A stretch of DNA of 45,360 nucleotides, taken from assembly GCA_007130155.1 (NCBI GenBank), contig SLTB01000042.1:1-45360 (forward strand), in the 5' to 3' direction. This stretch comes from Pseudomonadales bacterium. Its GTDB lineage: Bacteria > Pseudomonadota > Gammaproteobacteria > Pseudomonadales > Azotimanducaceae. The notes beneath the pieces are model-generated. The model was not told the DNA's origin. It was given only the letters and a program-made list of their open reading frames with translations, and ran no database searches. Position 1 is the first letter of the stretch. Every line of letters begins with the position of its first letter. Positions 26,778 to 37,705 of the stretch are shown here, one piece after another. The position numbers and the translations under genes are program-made.

Positions 26778-27813
26778 GCGCTCCGCCGACGACCTCACCC
26801 TCGACAGCACCGGACCGCGTGCAGCGGATGGTCAGTCAGGCTTCGGAGCGCGCCTCGCAGCGGACCGCGAACAGCGCGGCCTGAGTCAGGCTGACGTGGC
26901 TCGGGCCTTGAATCTTCGGGTGGCCGTCATCGTTGCTCTCGAAGAGGAGGACTTTGCGGGGCTTCCGAAGATGGCCTTTGTGCGCGGCTATGCCCGTTCC
27001 TACGCTCGCTTGCTCAATATTGCCGAAGGGGAGATCGCCGAGGCCCTGGCATCCTGGCGAGATCCGAGCGAGGACGGTCGGCTTCCACTCTCACCCGCAT
27101 CTGTGGTGCCCAAGCGAAGACTGCGCAGCGGTTTGCACGGTCATGCCGGTCTGATTCTGACGGTGCTCAGCATATTGGTGGTTATCCTGCTGGCAGTATT
27201 CCTGATGATGATCTGGCCCGAGGATGGTTTCCAGTCCATGCGTTCAGAGACGCCTCCGGAGCCTCCGGTAGCGGTTCCATCGACGGATCCAGTAAACCAG
27301 GCTGTACCGGTTTCGGCTCCGCGGCTGCAGATGGACGGCGTTGATAGGTCTGGCGCAGCCGAGAAGGTAGAGCAGGAAGACGTTTTTGCCGACGACGGCT
27401 ACGACGGCAGCGAAGCAGCCGAGGAAGCTGCGCAGTTCCTCGAGCAAGGCGCGCGACCGAATTCTGCCCCGACCCTGCCCGTAGCCGACAGCGACTCTCC
27501 TGGCGGAACCGAATTCACCGTGAGCCGTGAATTTGATGATGGCGGTCGGGTCCTGCGGATATTTGCCCAGGGCGAGGATCGCGTCCTGCTGCGCTTCAGC
27601 AGCGACTGCTGGGTCGAAATCCGCGACGCCGAGGGGCGTGGCATCGTCAGCGACCTTGGTCGCGAAGGCCAGACTTTCGAGGTCCACGGGCAGGGACCAT
27701 TCCGTATGCTGCTGGGCTATGCCCGTGGGGTCCTGCTGACCTACAACGGCGAACCGATAGGGCTCGCCCCGCACATTCGCAACGATATCGCCTCGCTCGT
27801 GGTCGGTCGCTGA
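26767..27813 (+). CDS. rodZ: Cytoskeletal protein RodZ (HTH domain, single-pass membrane)
   Basis: The 348-residue protein has an N-terminal helix-turn-helix domain (about residues 25-95, FGARLAADREQRGLSQADVARALNL), a basic linker, one transmembrane helix at about 127-150, an acidic and proline-rich periplasmic linker, and a C-terminal beta domain (DUF4115) with DCWVEIRDAEGRGIV. RodZ links MreB filaments to the wall elongation machinery. I chose GTG 26767 because AGGAG lies seven bases upstream; it overlaps pilW by 11 bases, and the ATG at 26774 is out of frame. In most relatives ispG follows; here hisS does. Confidence 0.88.
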   Translation: MRDERSADDLTLDSTGPRAADGQSGFGARLAADREQRGLSQADVARALNLRVAVIVALEEEDFAGLPKMAFVRGYARSYARLLNIAEGEIAEALASWRDPSEDGRLPLSPASVVPKRRLRSGLHGHAGLILTVLSILVVILLAVFLMMIWPEDGFQSMRSETPPEPPVAVPSTDPVNQAVPVSAPRLQMDGVDRSGAAEKVEQEDVFADDGYDGSEAAEEAAQFLEQGARPNSAPTLPVADSDSPGGTEFTVSREFDDGGRVLRIFAQGEDRVLLRFSSDCWVEIRDAEGRGIVSDLGREGQTFEVHGQGPFRMLLGYARGVLLTYNGEPIGLAPHIRNDIASLVVGR

Positions 27814-27838
27814 CCGCTCACGCCATTCAGGAAGCTTC

Positions 27839-29143
27839 ATGAAAAAAATCCAGTCGGTACGGGGCATGCCCGATGTTCTGCCCGGTGTTTCCGGGCGTTG
27901 GCAGTGGCTGGAGCGGCAGGCCCAGGACATCCTGGCTGCCTGGGGTTATCGGCAGATCCGCCTGCCCGTGCTCGAGCACACCGGACTTTTTGCCAGGTCT
28001 GTTGGGGAAAGTACGGATATCGTCTCCAAGGAGATGTACACGTTCGCCGATCGCAGTGGTGATTCCGTCACCCTGCGCCCAGAGGGAACTGCGGGTTGCG
28101 TGCGCGCCTGCGAGGAACATGGCCTGCTGTACAACCAGACCCAGCGGCTCTGGTATGCGGGCCCGATGTTCCGCTATGAGCGCCCGCAGAAAGGCCGCTA
28201 CCGCCAGTTCGAACAGATTGGCGTGGAGTGTTTCGGCTTCGAGGGTCCGGACATCGATGCCGAGCTCATCGTCATGACGGCAGAACTTTGGCGTGCACTG
28301 GGTGTGGCCGATGCGGTGACTCTGGAGCTCAACAGCCTCGGCTCGCCCGAGGCTCGGGCAGTCTATCGTGAGGCGCTGGTGTCCTGGCTGACTCCTTACC
28401 GGGATGATCTCGACGCCGACAGCCAACGACGGCTGTTGCAGAATCCACTGCGGATTTTCGACTCCAAGGTGCCGCGAACGCGGGAGATCATGGCACAGGC
28501 GCCGCTGTTCGCAGACTATCTCGACGATGCTTCCAAGGTGCATTTCGACGGTCTGCAGGCCCTGCTGGAGGCGGCGTCGGTTCCCTTCGTGGTCAACCCC
28601 CGTATTGTCCGCGGCCTGGACTATTACAGTCGTACCGTATTCGAATGGACAACGGAGCGGCTCGGCGCTCAGGGCACGGTGTGTGCGGGTGGGCGCTACG
28701 ACGGCTTGGTGGCGCAGCTTGGAGGTCGCCCGACTCCAGCGGTGGGGTTCGCCATGGGGCTCGAGCGGGTGCTGCTGCTCGCTGAGGCGGTGGCTGCGCT
28801 GCCGGTGGAACTTGAACAGGATGTAGACGTCTATCTTCTGAGCCTGGACGATGCCCAGCTGGCGCTGACCCTCGCGCTGGCGCGGGAGCTTCGTGCAGCC
28901 GTGCCGGGCCTGCGGCTGCAGATGCACTGCGGTGGCGGCAAGCCCAAGGCGAGGCTGAAGCGTGCCGATGGCAGCGGCGCTGATCTGGCTTTGATCCTGG
29001 GTGAGGAGGAAGTGTCCGCGGGAACGGTGGCAGTGAAGGCCCTGCGTGCCGGCGGCGAGCAGCGTACCCTGGACAAAACGGCACTGATCGAGGCATTGCG
29101 GGCGCTGGTAGCGGGTCGCGTGGACGGGAGAGACGGCAAGTGA
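27839..29143 (+). CDS. hisS: Histidyl-tRNA synthetase
   Basis: The 434-residue protein is a class II synthetase. SVRGMPDVLP is at the start, TLRPEGTAG and MFRYERPQKGRYRQFEQIGVE form motif 2, and VRGLDYYSRTVFEW is the histidine-specific motif. A C-terminal anticodon-binding domain follows. It charges tRNA-His. AGGAAG precedes the ATG. The stop overlaps the GTG of the next gene (GTGA). Confidence 0.97.
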   Translation: MKKIQSVRGMPDVLPGVSGRWQWLERQAQDILAAWGYRQIRLPVLEHTGLFARSVGESTDIVSKEMYTFADRSGDSVTLRPEGTAGCVRACEEHGLLYNQTQRLWYAGPMFRYERPQKGRYRQFEQIGVECFGFEGPDIDAELIVMTAELWRALGVADAVTLELNSLGSPEARAVYREALVSWLTPYRDDLDADSQRRLLQNPLRIFDSKVPRTREIMAQAPLFADYLDDASKVHFDGLQALLEAASVPFVVNPRIVRGLDYYSRTVFEWTTERLGAQGTVCAGGRYDGLVAQLGGRPTPAVGFAMGLERVLLLAEAVAALPVELEQDVDVYLLSLDDAQLALTLALARELRAAVPGLRLQMHCGGGKPKARLKRADGSGADLALILGEEEVSAGTVAVKALRAGGEQRTLDKTALIEALRALVAGRVDGRDGK

Positions 29144-29769
29144 GTGAGTATCGCAGTGACGAAGAGACCGTAGAGGTCATCGCGAACTGGTGGAAAGAGA
29201 ACGGTGCCTTCATGGTGGGCACGATCGTAGTGGTGGTCGGTGGTGTTCTGGGCTGGAACTGGTGGCAGAGCCAGCAGCTTGCGAGCGCCGAGAATGCCGC
29301 CGCCATTTATGCCGCCTGGGAACGTGCGGGTGACGGAGAGCGCGCTACACTCGCTGCGGAGCTGAGGGAAGCCCATCCGCGTTCGGCGTATCGGGCTCTG
29401 GTCGCTTTTGAGACGGCGCGGGCGGCAATGGACGGCGGTGATTCAGTGGCGGCCCGGGAAGCGCTTGAAATCGTGCTGAGTGTGCAGGTGCCCAGGCAGA
29501 TGCAGGATCTTGCGCGCATCCGCCTGGCCAGAGTTGCGCTGGACGAGGGCGACGCCGAGGCCGCCCTGACCTATCTGGATGCCATCGGGGGCGCCACTGA
29601 GCTCAGTCTGGCGGAAGAGTTGCGCGGGGATGCCCTGCGCCTTCTCGGCCGCCACGACGAGGCGCTGGCGGCCTACGATCGGGCCCTGGCCAGTGCCGAG
29701 ATGGCGCGGCCGCTGCTGGAGATCAAACAGGACGATCTTCGTGGTCGCTTGGCGGGGGGGCGCCTGTGA
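29140..29769 (+). CDS. yfgM: Membrane-anchored TPR protein, YfgM family
   Basis: The 209-residue protein has a short cytoplasmic N-terminus, one transmembrane helix (about residues 23-43, followed by WNWWQ) and a periplasmic tetratricopeptide-like domain. This is the layout of YfgM, an ancillary partner of the SecYEG translocon that works with periplasmic chaperones. The GTG start overlaps hisS by four bases and is the only start giving the conserved N-terminus. It sits between hisS and bamB, the usual place. Confidence 0.88.
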   Translation: MSEYRSDEETVEVIANWWKENGAFMVGTIVVVVGGVLGWNWWQSQQLASAENAAAIYAAWERAGDGERATLAAELREAHPRSAYRALVAFETARAAMDGGDSVAAREALEIVLSVQVPRQMQDLARIRLARVALDEGDAEAALTYLDAIGGATELSLAEELRGDALRLLGRHDEALAAYDRALASAEMARPLLEIKQDDLRGRLAGGRL

Positions 29770-31034
29770 TGACATCGGCAGGCGTCCAGCAGACGTGGCT
29801 CCAGCAGGGGAGCCGAATCGGCTTGGTCGTCTTGCTGGCGGGGCTGGTGTCGGGATGTGCTTGGTTGCAGCGGGTCAATCCCTTTTCCAGCGACGACGAT
29901 GAACTGCAGCCGGCGCCGCTGATGGAGTTCACGCCGGAAGCGCGGATACACACCGAGTGGCGGGAGTCCGTCGGTTCGGGGCTTGGCCGCCGCTTCAATC
30001 GTCTGCAGCCGGCCATTCACGGCAATCGGATTTACACCGCAGACGCCTATGGCATGGTCGAGGCCCGGGAACGCGATTCTGGTAATCGCATCTGGCAGAC
30101 CCGAATCGGAGTCCCTGAAGGGGCCCTGCTCGGCGCCATCGCGGTCTGGGAGCGCGACAATGATCGCGGCAGCTTCGTAACCGGCGGTGTCTACGCTGAT
30201 GATTTCGCGGTCTTCGTCGGCACCACTCGTGGCGAATTCATTGCCCTGCGGGCAGATGATGGTGGCGAATTGTGGCGGGTCATGCTGTCCAGTGAAGTGC
30301 TCGCGCCTGCCGCATCCAGTCGGGATCACGTCTTCGCTATGACGGGTGACGGACGTCTGCGGGCTCTGTCGCGTTCTGACGGCCGGCAGATCTGGAGTTA
30401 CGACACCCAGGTTCCGGTGCTTTCACTGCGCGGTACCTCTGCGCCGGTATTCAGCGATCCGCTGGTGTTTCAGGGCTTTTCCAGCGGGCGCCTGACGGCA
30501 CTGCGGGGGGACAGTGGCCAAGTGGTCTGGGAGGTGCCGGTGGGCTTGCCTACCGGGCGCTCCGAACTCGAGCGCATGGCGGATGTGGACGGCTCGCCTG
30601 TGATCACGCCAGCGGGAGCTTTTGCAGTCAGCTATCAGGGTGCAGTCAAGTCGCTGCGCCTGCAGGACGGTTTCACCCAGTGGGAGCGGCCCATGTCCAG
30701 CTTCGTGCCGCTGGCGGAAGGCTACGGGCAGATCTATGTGGTCGACGACCAGGGCGTGATTCATGCTTTGGATCAGAGTAGCGGGTCCGTCATCTGGCAG
30801 CAGGATGGGTTGCTGCGAAGAGGTGTATCGGGTGCTGCCAGCGTCGGGGCCTTCCTGGCGGTCGGTGATGCGGAAGGCTATCTGCACGTTTTTGCCCAGA
30901 CCGATGGCCGTCCCGTGGCCCGCACCCGCATCGATCGCCGTGGCATCCGGGTGGCGCCGGTCAGCGATGGTTCCCGGCTCTACGTGCTGGGCAACAGCGG
31001 ACGGCTCGAGGTCGTGCGCGTCGAGCGCAACTGA
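29769..31034 (+). CDS. bamB: Outer membrane assembly lipoprotein BamB
   Basis: The 421-residue protein has a lipoprotein signal ending LVSGC (Cys30) and then an eight-bladed PQQ-like beta-propeller, visible as repeated patterns such as [46 protein letters not shown] and [11 protein letters not shown]. BamB is part of the BAM complex that inserts beta-barrel proteins in the outer membrane. GTG at 29766 and ATG at 29769 are both possible starts; the ATG sits at better distance from the G-rich stretch upstream. It is followed by der. Confidence 0.95.
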   Translation: MTSAGVQQTWLQQGSRIGLVVLLAGLVSGCAWLQRVNPFSSDDDELQPAPLMEFTPEARIHTEWRESVGSGLGRRFNRLQPAIHGNRIYTADAYGMVEARERDSGNRIWQTRIGVPEGALLGAIAVWERDNDRGSFVTGGVYADDFAVFVGTTRGEFIALRADDGGELWRVMLSSEVLAPAASSRDHVFAMTGDGRLRALSRSDGRQIWSYDTQVPVLSLRGTSAPVFSDPLVFQGFSSGRLTALRGDSGQVVWEVPVGLPTGRSELERMADVDGSPVITPAGAFAVSYQGAVKSLRLQDGFTQWERPMSSFVPLAEGYGQIYVVDDQGVIHALDQSSGSVIWQQDGLLRRGVSGAASVGAFLAVGDAEGYLHVFAQTDGRPVARTRIDRRGIRVAPVSDGSRLYVLGNSGRLEVVRVERN

Positions 31035-31063
31035 CACGAGCCTTTCCACAGCGAGAGACAATC

Positions 31064-32512
31064 ATGGTTTCACCGGTGCTCGCACTGGTGGGTCGGCCGA
31101 ACGTCGGCAAGTCCACCCTGTTCAATCGACTCACCCGGTCGCGGGATGCGCTGGTGGCGGATCTGCCGGGGCTGACTCGAGATCGTCAATACGGCCTGGC
31201 CCGGCTCGATGGGCGTACCTGCGTCATTATCGACACCGGTGGCCTCACGGGCGAAGACGCCGGCATCGATGAAGCCATGGCCAAACAGACGCTGATGGCC
31301 GTGGACGAGGCTGATCTGGTGCTGTTTCTGGTGGACGCACGCGCGGGTCTGACCTCCGGCGACGAGCTAATCATCGAGCGTCTGCGCCGCCTTGGTCGCG
31401 ACCCCATCCTGGTGGTCAACAAGAGTGACGGCGTCGGGGAGGATGCGGCCTTGGCGGAGTTCTCCGGTTTCGGTTTTGCCGCGACCACAGCCATTTCCGC
31501 GGCCCACGGCCGCGGCATGCGAGACCTGATCACCCTGGTGCTCGAGCAGCTGCCGCCCCCTGGGCCAGACGAGCTTATCGGCGACGAACTCGACCTCGAT
31601 GCCGAGGAGGGCGCCGATGACGCGGCCCGGGAGGCCCGCGGCGTGGTGATCACCGTGGTAGGTCGACCGAACGTGGGCAAGTCCACCTTGGTCAATCGCC
31701 TGCTCGGTGAGGACCGGGTGGTGGTTTTCGATGAGGCCGGCACCACCCGTGATTCCATTTTCATTCCCTACGAGCGCGACGGTAAACGCTACACCCTGGT
31801 GGATACCGCCGGCGTGCGCCGCCGGGGCCGGGTGTCGGAGGTCGTGGAGAAGTTCAGCATCGTCAAGACCCTGCAGGCCATCGATCGCGCTGACGTCGTG
31901 ATCGTGGTGGCGGATGCCCGCGACGGACTGGTGGATCAGGACCTGCATCTGCTCGGCACAGTGCTCGAACATGGCCGTGCGGCTGTGCTGGCCATCAATA
32001 AATGGGACGGCCTCAGCGTCGATCAGCGCCGTGCCGTGCAGGAAGAAATGGACCGAAAACTCAGTTTCGCACCCTGGCTGCGCAGCCACCTGATCTCGGC
32101 GCTGCATGGGTCAGGTGTCGGCGACCTCTATGGATCCATCCATGAGGCCCACATCAGCGCTACCGGCAAGCTCTCCACGCCGCGCCTGACGGCCATTCTC
32201 ATCGATGCGGTCACCGCCCACGCGCCGCCCTTGCGGCATGGCCGGCGCATCAAGCTGCGCTACGCCCACGCCGGTGGCCTGCGGCCGCCGCGCATCGTCA
32301 TCCACGGCAATCAGGTGGAGCATTTGCCGGATCAGTACAAGCGCTATCTGGAGAATGCCTTCCGCAGTGCACTCGATCTGCATGGAACGCCATTACGCAT
32401 CGAGACCAAGGCCGGCAGCAATCCCTTCGCTGGGCGCAAGAACGTGCTCACGCCGCGTCAGATCAAGAAGCGCCAACGGCTCAAGCGGCACGTGAAGAAG
32501 AAAGGGCGTTGA
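31064..32512 (+). CDS. der: Ribosome-associated GTPase Der (EngA)
   Basis: The 482-residue protein has two GTPase domains in tandem, each with GRPNVGKST (starting near residues 10 and 200), DTGG or DTAG switch motifs, and NKSD and NKWD specificity motifs. A C-terminal KH-like domain (about residues 365-470) and a basic tail rich in Lys and Arg follow. Der is essential for 50S subunit maturation. The double GTPase arrangement is unique to this family. Its stop codon directly abuts the stop of the convergent xseA, with no base between them. Confidence 0.98.
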   Translation: MVSPVLALVGRPNVGKSTLFNRLTRSRDALVADLPGLTRDRQYGLARLDGRTCVIIDTGGLTGEDAGIDEAMAKQTLMAVDEADLVLFLVDARAGLTSGDELIIERLRRLGRDPILVVNKSDGVGEDAALAEFSGFGFAATTAISAAHGRGMRDLITLVLEQLPPPGPDELIGDELDLDAEEGADDAAREARGVVITVVGRPNVGKSTLVNRLLGEDRVVVFDEAGTTRDSIFIPYERDGKRYTLVDTAGVRRRGRVSEVVEKFSIVKTLQAIDRADVVIVVADARDGLVDQDLHLLGTVLEHGRAAVLAINKWDGLSVDQRRAVQEEMDRKLSFAPWLRSHLISALHGSGVGDLYGSIHEAHISATGKLSTPRLTAILIDAVTAHAPPLRHGRRIKLRYAHAGGLRPPRIVIHGNQVEHLPDQYKRYLENAFRSALDLHGTPLRIETKAGSNPFAGRKNVLTPRQIKKRQRLKRHVKKKGR

Positions 32513-33997
32513 TCAGGCGTCCTCTTCAGGAACGATCCTGCCCGCATGGACTTCGAGAAGACCTCCGGCAAGGCGGGCGTGCAACATCTCGCCCTCTGTC
32601 ACGTCCGCGGGGTGCCTGATGACTGTGCCGAAGCGCGTTGCGTCTGGTCGGCTCAGGATGGCGTAGCCCCGTTCCACCACGGCCAGCGGATTGAATGCAT
32701 TGAGTGCGCCGGCCAGACGCTGCTGCTCGCTGCGCTTGCGGTCGATGAGCCGGATTTCTGCACTGGCGAGCCTGCGCTGGAAACCGGTGAGACGGGCCCG
32801 CTCGCGGAAAACGATCTGCGTCGGTTGGACCTGGAGCAGGCGGCGCTGCAGGCGCTGCAGGCGTTCACCTCCCCGCATCAGGCGACTACTGGGGCTGGCG
32901 TGGGTCAGGCGTCGACGCAGGGCCAGGAATCGTTCCCTGCGGCGGTCTAAGCTGCGGTGGATTTCCCGGCGAATACGTAGCTCGAGTTCGTCGACGCGCT
33001 GGATGCGCTCGCGCAGCAGGTGGCCTGGATGTCGCAGCCGAAGGGAGAGGTGCCGCAGGCGCTCGAGGCCCTGCTCGAGGCGGCGGCGCGCCGTGGCATG
33101 CAGCCGCCGTTCGAATTGGGCGAATCCGGCCAGCCACTCGATGCGATCCGGCACTGCGAGCTCTGCTGCGGCCGAAGGTGTCGCTGCGCGCAGATCCGCC
33201 ACCAGATCGGCAATGGTCACGTCCACCTCGTGGCCGACGGCTGAGATCACGGGGATAGGACAGGCGACGATGGCCCGGGCCAGTCCTTCGTCGTTGAACG
33301 CCCAAAGGTCCTCCAGGGAACCACCACCACGACCGATGATTACCAGCTCCGGCGCCCGTTCCGGCGCCAACTCTCGCCAGCGGGCCAGGCGCCCGAGGGC
33401 TTCGATGAGATCCCCCGCTGCAGCCTCGCCTTGCACGGCACTGGGCAGCAGGGTCACCGCGGCGGCGGGCCAGCGACGCCCGAGGACGGTGAGAATGTCG
33501 TGGATCGCTGCACCGGTGGCGGAGGTGATCACCGCCAGATGCCTGGGCAGGGCAGGCAGCGGGCGTTTGCGCTCCGCTGCGAACAGGCCCTCTGCTTCCA
33601 GCCTTGCGCGCAGCTGTTCGAAGGCGAGTCTGAGGGCGCCTTCACCGGCAGGCTCGATATGATCGACAAGGACCTGGAATTCGCCCCGGCCGAGGTAGAG
33701 ACTGGCCCTGCCGCGCAGCAGTATCTTCAGGCCGTTTTCGGGCTGGAACTTCAACCGCATGTTGCGATTCTTGAACATCGCGCAGCGGACCTGGGCACGG
33801 GCATCCTTGAGAGAGAAGTACCAGTGGCCGGAGCCCGGCCGCGCCAGATTCGAGACCTCGCCTTCCAGCCAGATCAGGCCGAAATGCTCCTCGAGAACGA
33901 CCTGCGCCTCGGCGTTGAGCTGACTCGGTGTCAGCACCCGTCGTGGCGGCTCAGAGGGCCGAGTGCTGCCCTCAGGATGGTTCGAAGATGTCCTCAT
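32513..33997 (-). CDS. xseA: Exodeoxyribonuclease VII large subunit
   Basis: The 494-residue protein starts with an OB-fold domain ([20 protein letters not shown], then [23 protein letters not shown]). The catalytic region has the family motifs [33 protein letters not shown] and [19 protein letters not shown] long basic coiled region and a C-terminal segment ([13 protein letters not shown]) follow. With XseB it degrades single-stranded DNA. The ATG at 33997 lacks a strong ribosome site. It is divergent from guaB, as in many gammaproteobacteria. Confidence 0.96.
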   Translation of the reverse strand: MRTSSNHPEGSTRPSEPPRRVLTPSQLNAEAQVVLEEHFGLIWLEGEVSNLARPGSGHWYFSLKDARAQVRCAMFKNRNMRLKFQPENGLKILLRGRASLYLGRGEFQVLVDHIEPAGEGALRLAFEQLRARLEAEGLFAAERKRPLPALPRHLAVITSATGAAIHDILTVLGRRWPAAAVTLLPSAVQGEAAAGDLIEALGRLARWRELAPERAPELVIIGRGGGSLEDLWAFNDEGLARAIVACPIPVISAVGHEVDVTIADLVADLRAATPSAAAELAVPDRIEWLAGFAQFERRLHATARRRLEQGLERLRHLSLRLRHPGHLLRERIQRVDELELRIRREIHRSLDRRRERFLALRRRLTHASPSSRLMRGGERLQRLQRRLLQVQPTQIVFRERARLTGFQRRLASAEIRLIDRKRSEQQRLAGALNAFNPLAVVERGYAILSRPDATRFGTVIRHPADVTEGEMLHARLAGGLLEVHAGRIVPEEDA

Positions 33998-34039
33998 GCT
34001 GTCATGTTATCAGTGGCAGGCCTGCAAGGGCTGCCCCGG

Positions 34040-34068
34040 TTTACTTCCAGCAGGTCGCGGCGTAGCAT
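34040..34068 (+). promoter_or_regulatory. Candidate guaBA promoter
   Basis: TTTACT (34040-34045) and TAGCAT (34063-34068) are spaced by 17 bases and each match the sigma70 consensus at four positions. The pair lies in the 103-base region between the divergent xseA and guaB starts, with the guaB ribosome site GGGGAGG at about 34085. Confidence 0.45.
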
Positions 34069-34100
34069 TGCGCGCTTCATCTGCGGGGAGGACCTGTCGC

Positions 34101-35570
34101 ATGCTCCGCATCGCGCACGACGCACTCACATTCGATGATGTACTCCTCCTGCCTGCCTATTCCGAAGTTCTGCCCTCCCAGGTTTCCCTGGGCACCCGCC
34201 TGAGCCGCAATATCAGCCTGAATATTCCCCTGATTTCAGCGGCCATGGACACCGTGACGGAAGGTCGTCTGGCGATTGCCATCGCGCAGGAAGGCGGCAT
34301 CGGCATCATCCACAAGAACATGACCATCGAGCGCCAGGCGCGTGAGGTCCGGGCAGTCAAGAAGTTCGAGAGTGGTGTTATCCGCGACCCCATCACGATC
34401 TCGCCAGATGCCACCGTCCGCGAACTCATCGATCTGACACGTGAGAACAATATTTCCGGCGTCCCCGTGGTCAAGGGTGAGGAACTGCTCGGCATCGTCA
34501 CCAGTCGCGATGTCCGCTTCGAGCCCAAACTCGATAACACCGTGGCCGAGATCATGACGCCCAAGGACAAGCTGGTGACGGTCAAGGAGGGTGCGAGCCA
34601 GCAGACGGTCATGGAACTGCTGCATCGTTACCGCATCGAGAAGGTCCTTGTGGTGAACGACGACTTCGCCCTGCGCGGCCTGATCACCGTTAAGGATATC
34701 AACAAGGCTCTGCGCTATCCGAACGCCTGCAAGGACGATCAGGGGCGGCTGCGTGCCGGCGCGAGCGTCGGCACCTCGGCGGACACCGAAGAGCGGGTGG
34801 CCGCCTTGGTGGAAGCCGGCGTCGACGTCATCGTAGTGGACACCGCCCACGGCCACTCCCGCGGCGTCCTGGAGCGGGTGCGCTGGCTGAAGCAGCACTA
34901 CCCGGATATCGACGTCATCGGCGGCAATGTGGGGACTGCGGAAGGTGCCCTGGCGCTTGTGGACGCCGGCGTGGATGCGGTGAAGGTCGGCATTGGCCCC
35001 GGTTCCATCTGCACCACTCGCATTGTCACCGGCATCGGCGTGCCACAGATCACGGCGGTGGCCGAGGTGGCGGCGGCGCTGGAAGGCACCGGTGTGACCA
35101 TCATCGCCGATGGCGGCATCCGTTTTTCGGGCGATCTGGCCAAGGCCATCGTCGCCGGTGCTCATGTGGTGATGGTTGGTAGCCTGCTGGCAGGGACAGA
35201 TGAGGCGCCAGGCGAGGTGGAACTGTTCCAGGGGCGGACTTACAAGGCCTATCGGGGCATGGGCTCCATCGGCGCCATGGAAGGGCCTCATGGTTCTTCC
35301 GATCGCTATTTCCAGGGTCCGGAAACCGATACCCGCAAGTTGGTGCCGGAAGGCATTGAAGGACGCGTGCCCTATCGCGGACCCATGGGGGCCATCGTCG
35401 GACAGCTCATGGGCGGCCTGCGCGCCAGCATGGGCTACACCGGTTCACCCGACATTCCGACCATGCGCACGCGTCCTGAGTTCACCCGGGTGACCCACGC
35501 CAGCATGATCGAGAGCCACCCCCACAATGTCAGCATCACCAAGGAAGCACCCAACTATCCGCTGGGTTGA
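34101..35570 (+). CDS. guaB: Inosine-5'-monophosphate dehydrogenase
   Basis: The 489-residue protein has the normal length. The catalytic barrel carries C304 in [13 protein letters not shown], which forms the covalent intermediate with IMP. It is interrupted by two CBS domains at about residues 93-205. The flap motif [12 protein letters not shown] and the C-terminal AGLR-type equivalent [11 protein letters not shown] are present. It commits IMP to guanine nucleotides by NAD-dependent oxidation to XMP. The ATG at 34101 has GGGGAGG nine bases upstream; in-frame codons further up give no family sequence. guaA follows after 27 bases. Confidence 0.97.
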   Translation: MLRIAHDALTFDDVLLLPAYSEVLPSQVSLGTRLSRNISLNIPLISAAMDTVTEGRLAIAIAQEGGIGIIHKNMTIERQAREVRAVKKFESGVIRDPITISPDATVRELIDLTRENNISGVPVVKGEELLGIVTSRDVRFEPKLDNTVAEIMTPKDKLVTVKEGASQQTVMELLHRYRIEKVLVVNDDFALRGLITVKDINKALRYPNACKDDQGRLRAGASVGTSADTEERVAALVEAGVDVIVVDTAHGHSRGVLERVRWLKQHYPDIDVIGGNVGTAEGALALVDAGVDAVKVGIGPGSICTTRIVTGIGVPQITAVAEVAAALEGTGVTIIADGGIRFSGDLAKAIVAGAHVVMVGSLLAGTDEAPGEVELFQGRTYKAYRGMGSIGAMEGPHGSSDRYFQGPETDTRKLVPEGIEGRVPYRGPMGAIVGQLMGGLRASMGYTGSPDIPTMRTRPEFTRVTHASMIESHPHNVSITKEAPNYPLG

Positions 35571-35597
35571 TGGCAGACCGCTCGCTGCGAGACATTC

Positions 35598-37184
35598 ATG
35601 AGTCAGGACATCCATACCCAGAGGATTCTCGTCCTCGACTTCGGTTCTCAATACACCCAGCTCATTGCCCGCCGAGTGCGGGAGCTGGGCGTGTTCTGCG
35701 AGATCGTTCCCTTTGATGTGGATGCGTCCGAACTCCGGCTGTTGGCACCCCATGGTGTCATCCTGTCGGGTGGGCCGGAGAGCGTGACTCTGGAGTCGAC
35801 GCCGCGTGCCCCGGCCGAAGTCTTTGAGCTTGGCGTACCCGTGCTCGGTATCTGTTACGGCATGCAGACCATGGCGAGCCAGCTCGGTGGCGCCGTGGAA
35901 GGCTCCGATCATCGTGAATTCGGCCATGCGCGGGTTCAGGTCAGCGCTGACTGCGCCATTCTCGGCGAGCTCGAGGACGCCCGGGATGGCGATGCCCGGC
36001 TGCTCGACGTCTGGATGAGTCATGGCGACCGGGTGGCAGCGCTGCCGATTGGCTTCGAACTCGTGGGCATTTCCGACAATGCGCCCATCGCCGCCATGGC
36101 GGACGAGAAGCGTCGCTTCTACGGGCTGCAGTTCCATCCGGAGGTCACCCATACTCGTCAGGGTCAGGGCATCCTGCGGCGCTTCGTCCGCGATGTTTGT
36201 GGTTGCGAAGCACTGTGGACGGCAGCCAATATCGTCGAGGATGCCATCGAGCAGGTCCGGGCACAGATCGGTGACGGCAAGGTGATCCTCGGTCTGTCCG
36301 GCGGGGTGGATTCGTCGGTGGTGGCGGCGCTGCTCAACCGCGCTATCGGCAAGCAGCTCACCTGTGTATTTGTGGACAACGGCCTCCTGCGGCTGAATGA
36401 AGGTGGCCAGGTCATGGAGGCCTTTGCCGCCGCCACCGATAACACCTTCGATCTGAACATTATCCGCATCGATGCCGAAGAGGAGTTCCTCAGCCGGCTC
36501 GAGGGTGTCGCCGACCCGGAAACCAAGCGCAAGTTGATCGGCCAGACCTTCATTGACGTGTTCGAGCGTGAAGCGGCGAAGATCGATGGCGCCCGTTTCC
36601 TGGCCCAGGGGACCATCTACCCCGATGTCATCGAGTCGGCGGCGTCGAAGTTCGGCAAGGCTCACGTAATCAAGTCCCACCACAACGTGGGTGGCCTGCC
36701 GGAACGCATGAATCTGGAGCTGGTGGAGCCGCTGCGGGAGCTTTTCAAGGACGAGGTCCGGCGTATTGGCCTCGAACTCGGCCTGCCCTACGATCTGGTC
36801 TACCGCCATCCCTTCCCGGGCCCGGGTCTCGGCGTACGCATCCTCGGCGAGGTGAAAAAGGAGTACGCGGACCTGCTTCGGGAGGCCGATGCGATCTTCA
36901 TCGAAGAGCTGCACGCCGCGGACTGGTACCACAAGGTCAACCAGGCCTTCACAGTGTTCATGCCGGTGAAGTCCGTGGGTGTGGTGGGCGATGCCCGGCG
37001 CTACGAATACGTGGTGGCGTTGCGGGCGGTGGAAACCATCGACTTCATGACCGCGCGCTGGGCAGAGCTGCCCTATACGCTGCTGGCGCGGGTCTCCAAC
37101 CGCATCATCAATGAAATCGCCGGTATTTCCCGGGTGGTTTACGACGTCTCCAGCAAGCCGCCTGCCACCATCGAGTGGGAGTGA
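35598..37184 (+). CDS. guaA: GMP synthase (glutamine-hydrolysing)
   Basis: The 528-residue protein has an N-terminal class I glutaminase domain with C86 in LGICYGMQ and the HPE of QFHPEVTHT. An ATP pyrophosphatase domain with [15 protein letters not shown] and a C-terminal dimerisation domain ending KPPATIEWE follow. It aminates XMP to GMP, the step after GuaB. It forms the guaBA operon, and its stop overlaps the start of tadA (TGATG). Confidence 0.98.
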   Translation: MSQDIHTQRILVLDFGSQYTQLIARRVRELGVFCEIVPFDVDASELRLLAPHGVILSGGPESVTLESTPRAPAEVFELGVPVLGICYGMQTMASQLGGAVEGSDHREFGHARVQVSADCAILGELEDARDGDARLLDVWMSHGDRVAALPIGFELVGISDNAPIAAMADEKRRFYGLQFHPEVTHTRQGQGILRRFVRDVCGCEALWTAANIVEDAIEQVRAQIGDGKVILGLSGGVDSSVVAALLNRAIGKQLTCVFVDNGLLRLNEGGQVMEAFAAATDNTFDLNIIRIDAEEEFLSRLEGVADPETKRKLIGQTFIDVFEREAAKIDGARFLAQGTIYPDVIESAASKFGKAHVIKSHHNVGGLPERMNLELVEPLRELFKDEVRRIGLELGLPYDLVYRHPFPGPGLGVRILGEVKKEYADLLREADAIFIEELHAADWYHKVNQAFTVFMPVKSVGVVGDARRYEYVVALRAVETIDFMTARWAELPYTLLARVSNRIINEIAGISRVVYDVSSKPPATIEWE

Positions 37185-37705
37185 TGGACGCAGGCCCGGT
37201 GTCCATGCCGACTCAGCCGAAGGACCAGGACACCGATGAACGCTTCATGGGCCGCGCACTGGAGCTGGCGGCTGAAGGAGCGGCTTTGGGTGAGGTGCCG
37301 GTGGGGGCGGTGCTGGTCCTGGATGGCGACATCGTGGGCGAGGGCTTCAATCGCCCGGTGAACAGCTGCGATCCCACAGCCCATGCGGAAATCGAGGCAT
37401 TACGCGCTGCTGCAGGCCGCCTCGGCAACTACCGACTCACGGGCAGTACGCTCTATGTCACCATCGAACCCTGCACCATGTGTGCGGGCGCCCTGGTGCA
37501 CGCACGGGTCGAACGTCTGGTTTACGGTGCCGTCGAACCGCGCTCGGGGGCGGTCGTCAGCAGTGCCCGGGTGCTGGACAATCCGGCCTTGAATCATCGC
37601 GTTGCCGTCACCGCCGGGGTGCTGGAGGACGCGGCGGCAAAGCTGCTGCGGGATTTCTTTCGTGCGCGGCGCGCACGGACTCAACCTGGAGCTCGAGACG
37701 ATTGA
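37184..37705 (+). CDS. tadA: tRNA-specific adenosine deaminase
   Basis: The 173-residue protein is a zinc-dependent deaminase. H67 and E69 in HAEIEALR and C97 and C100 in [14 protein letters not shown] form the catalytic site. TadA converts A34 of tRNA-Arg(ACG) to inosine. The ATG at 37184 overlaps guaA; an internal ATG at 37205 is also possible because the first residues are not conserved. The C-terminal [12 protein letters not shown] is typical. The gene overlaps the likely TTG start of purL by four bases. Confidence 0.95.
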   Translation: MDAGPVSMPTQPKDQDTDERFMGRALELAAEGAALGEVPVGAVLVLDGDIVGEGFNRPVNSCDPTAHAEIEALRAAAGRLGNYRLTGSTLYVTIEPCTMCAGALVHARVERLVYGAVEPRSGAVVSSARVLDNPALNHRVAVTAGVLEDAAAKLLRDFFRARRARTQPGARDD

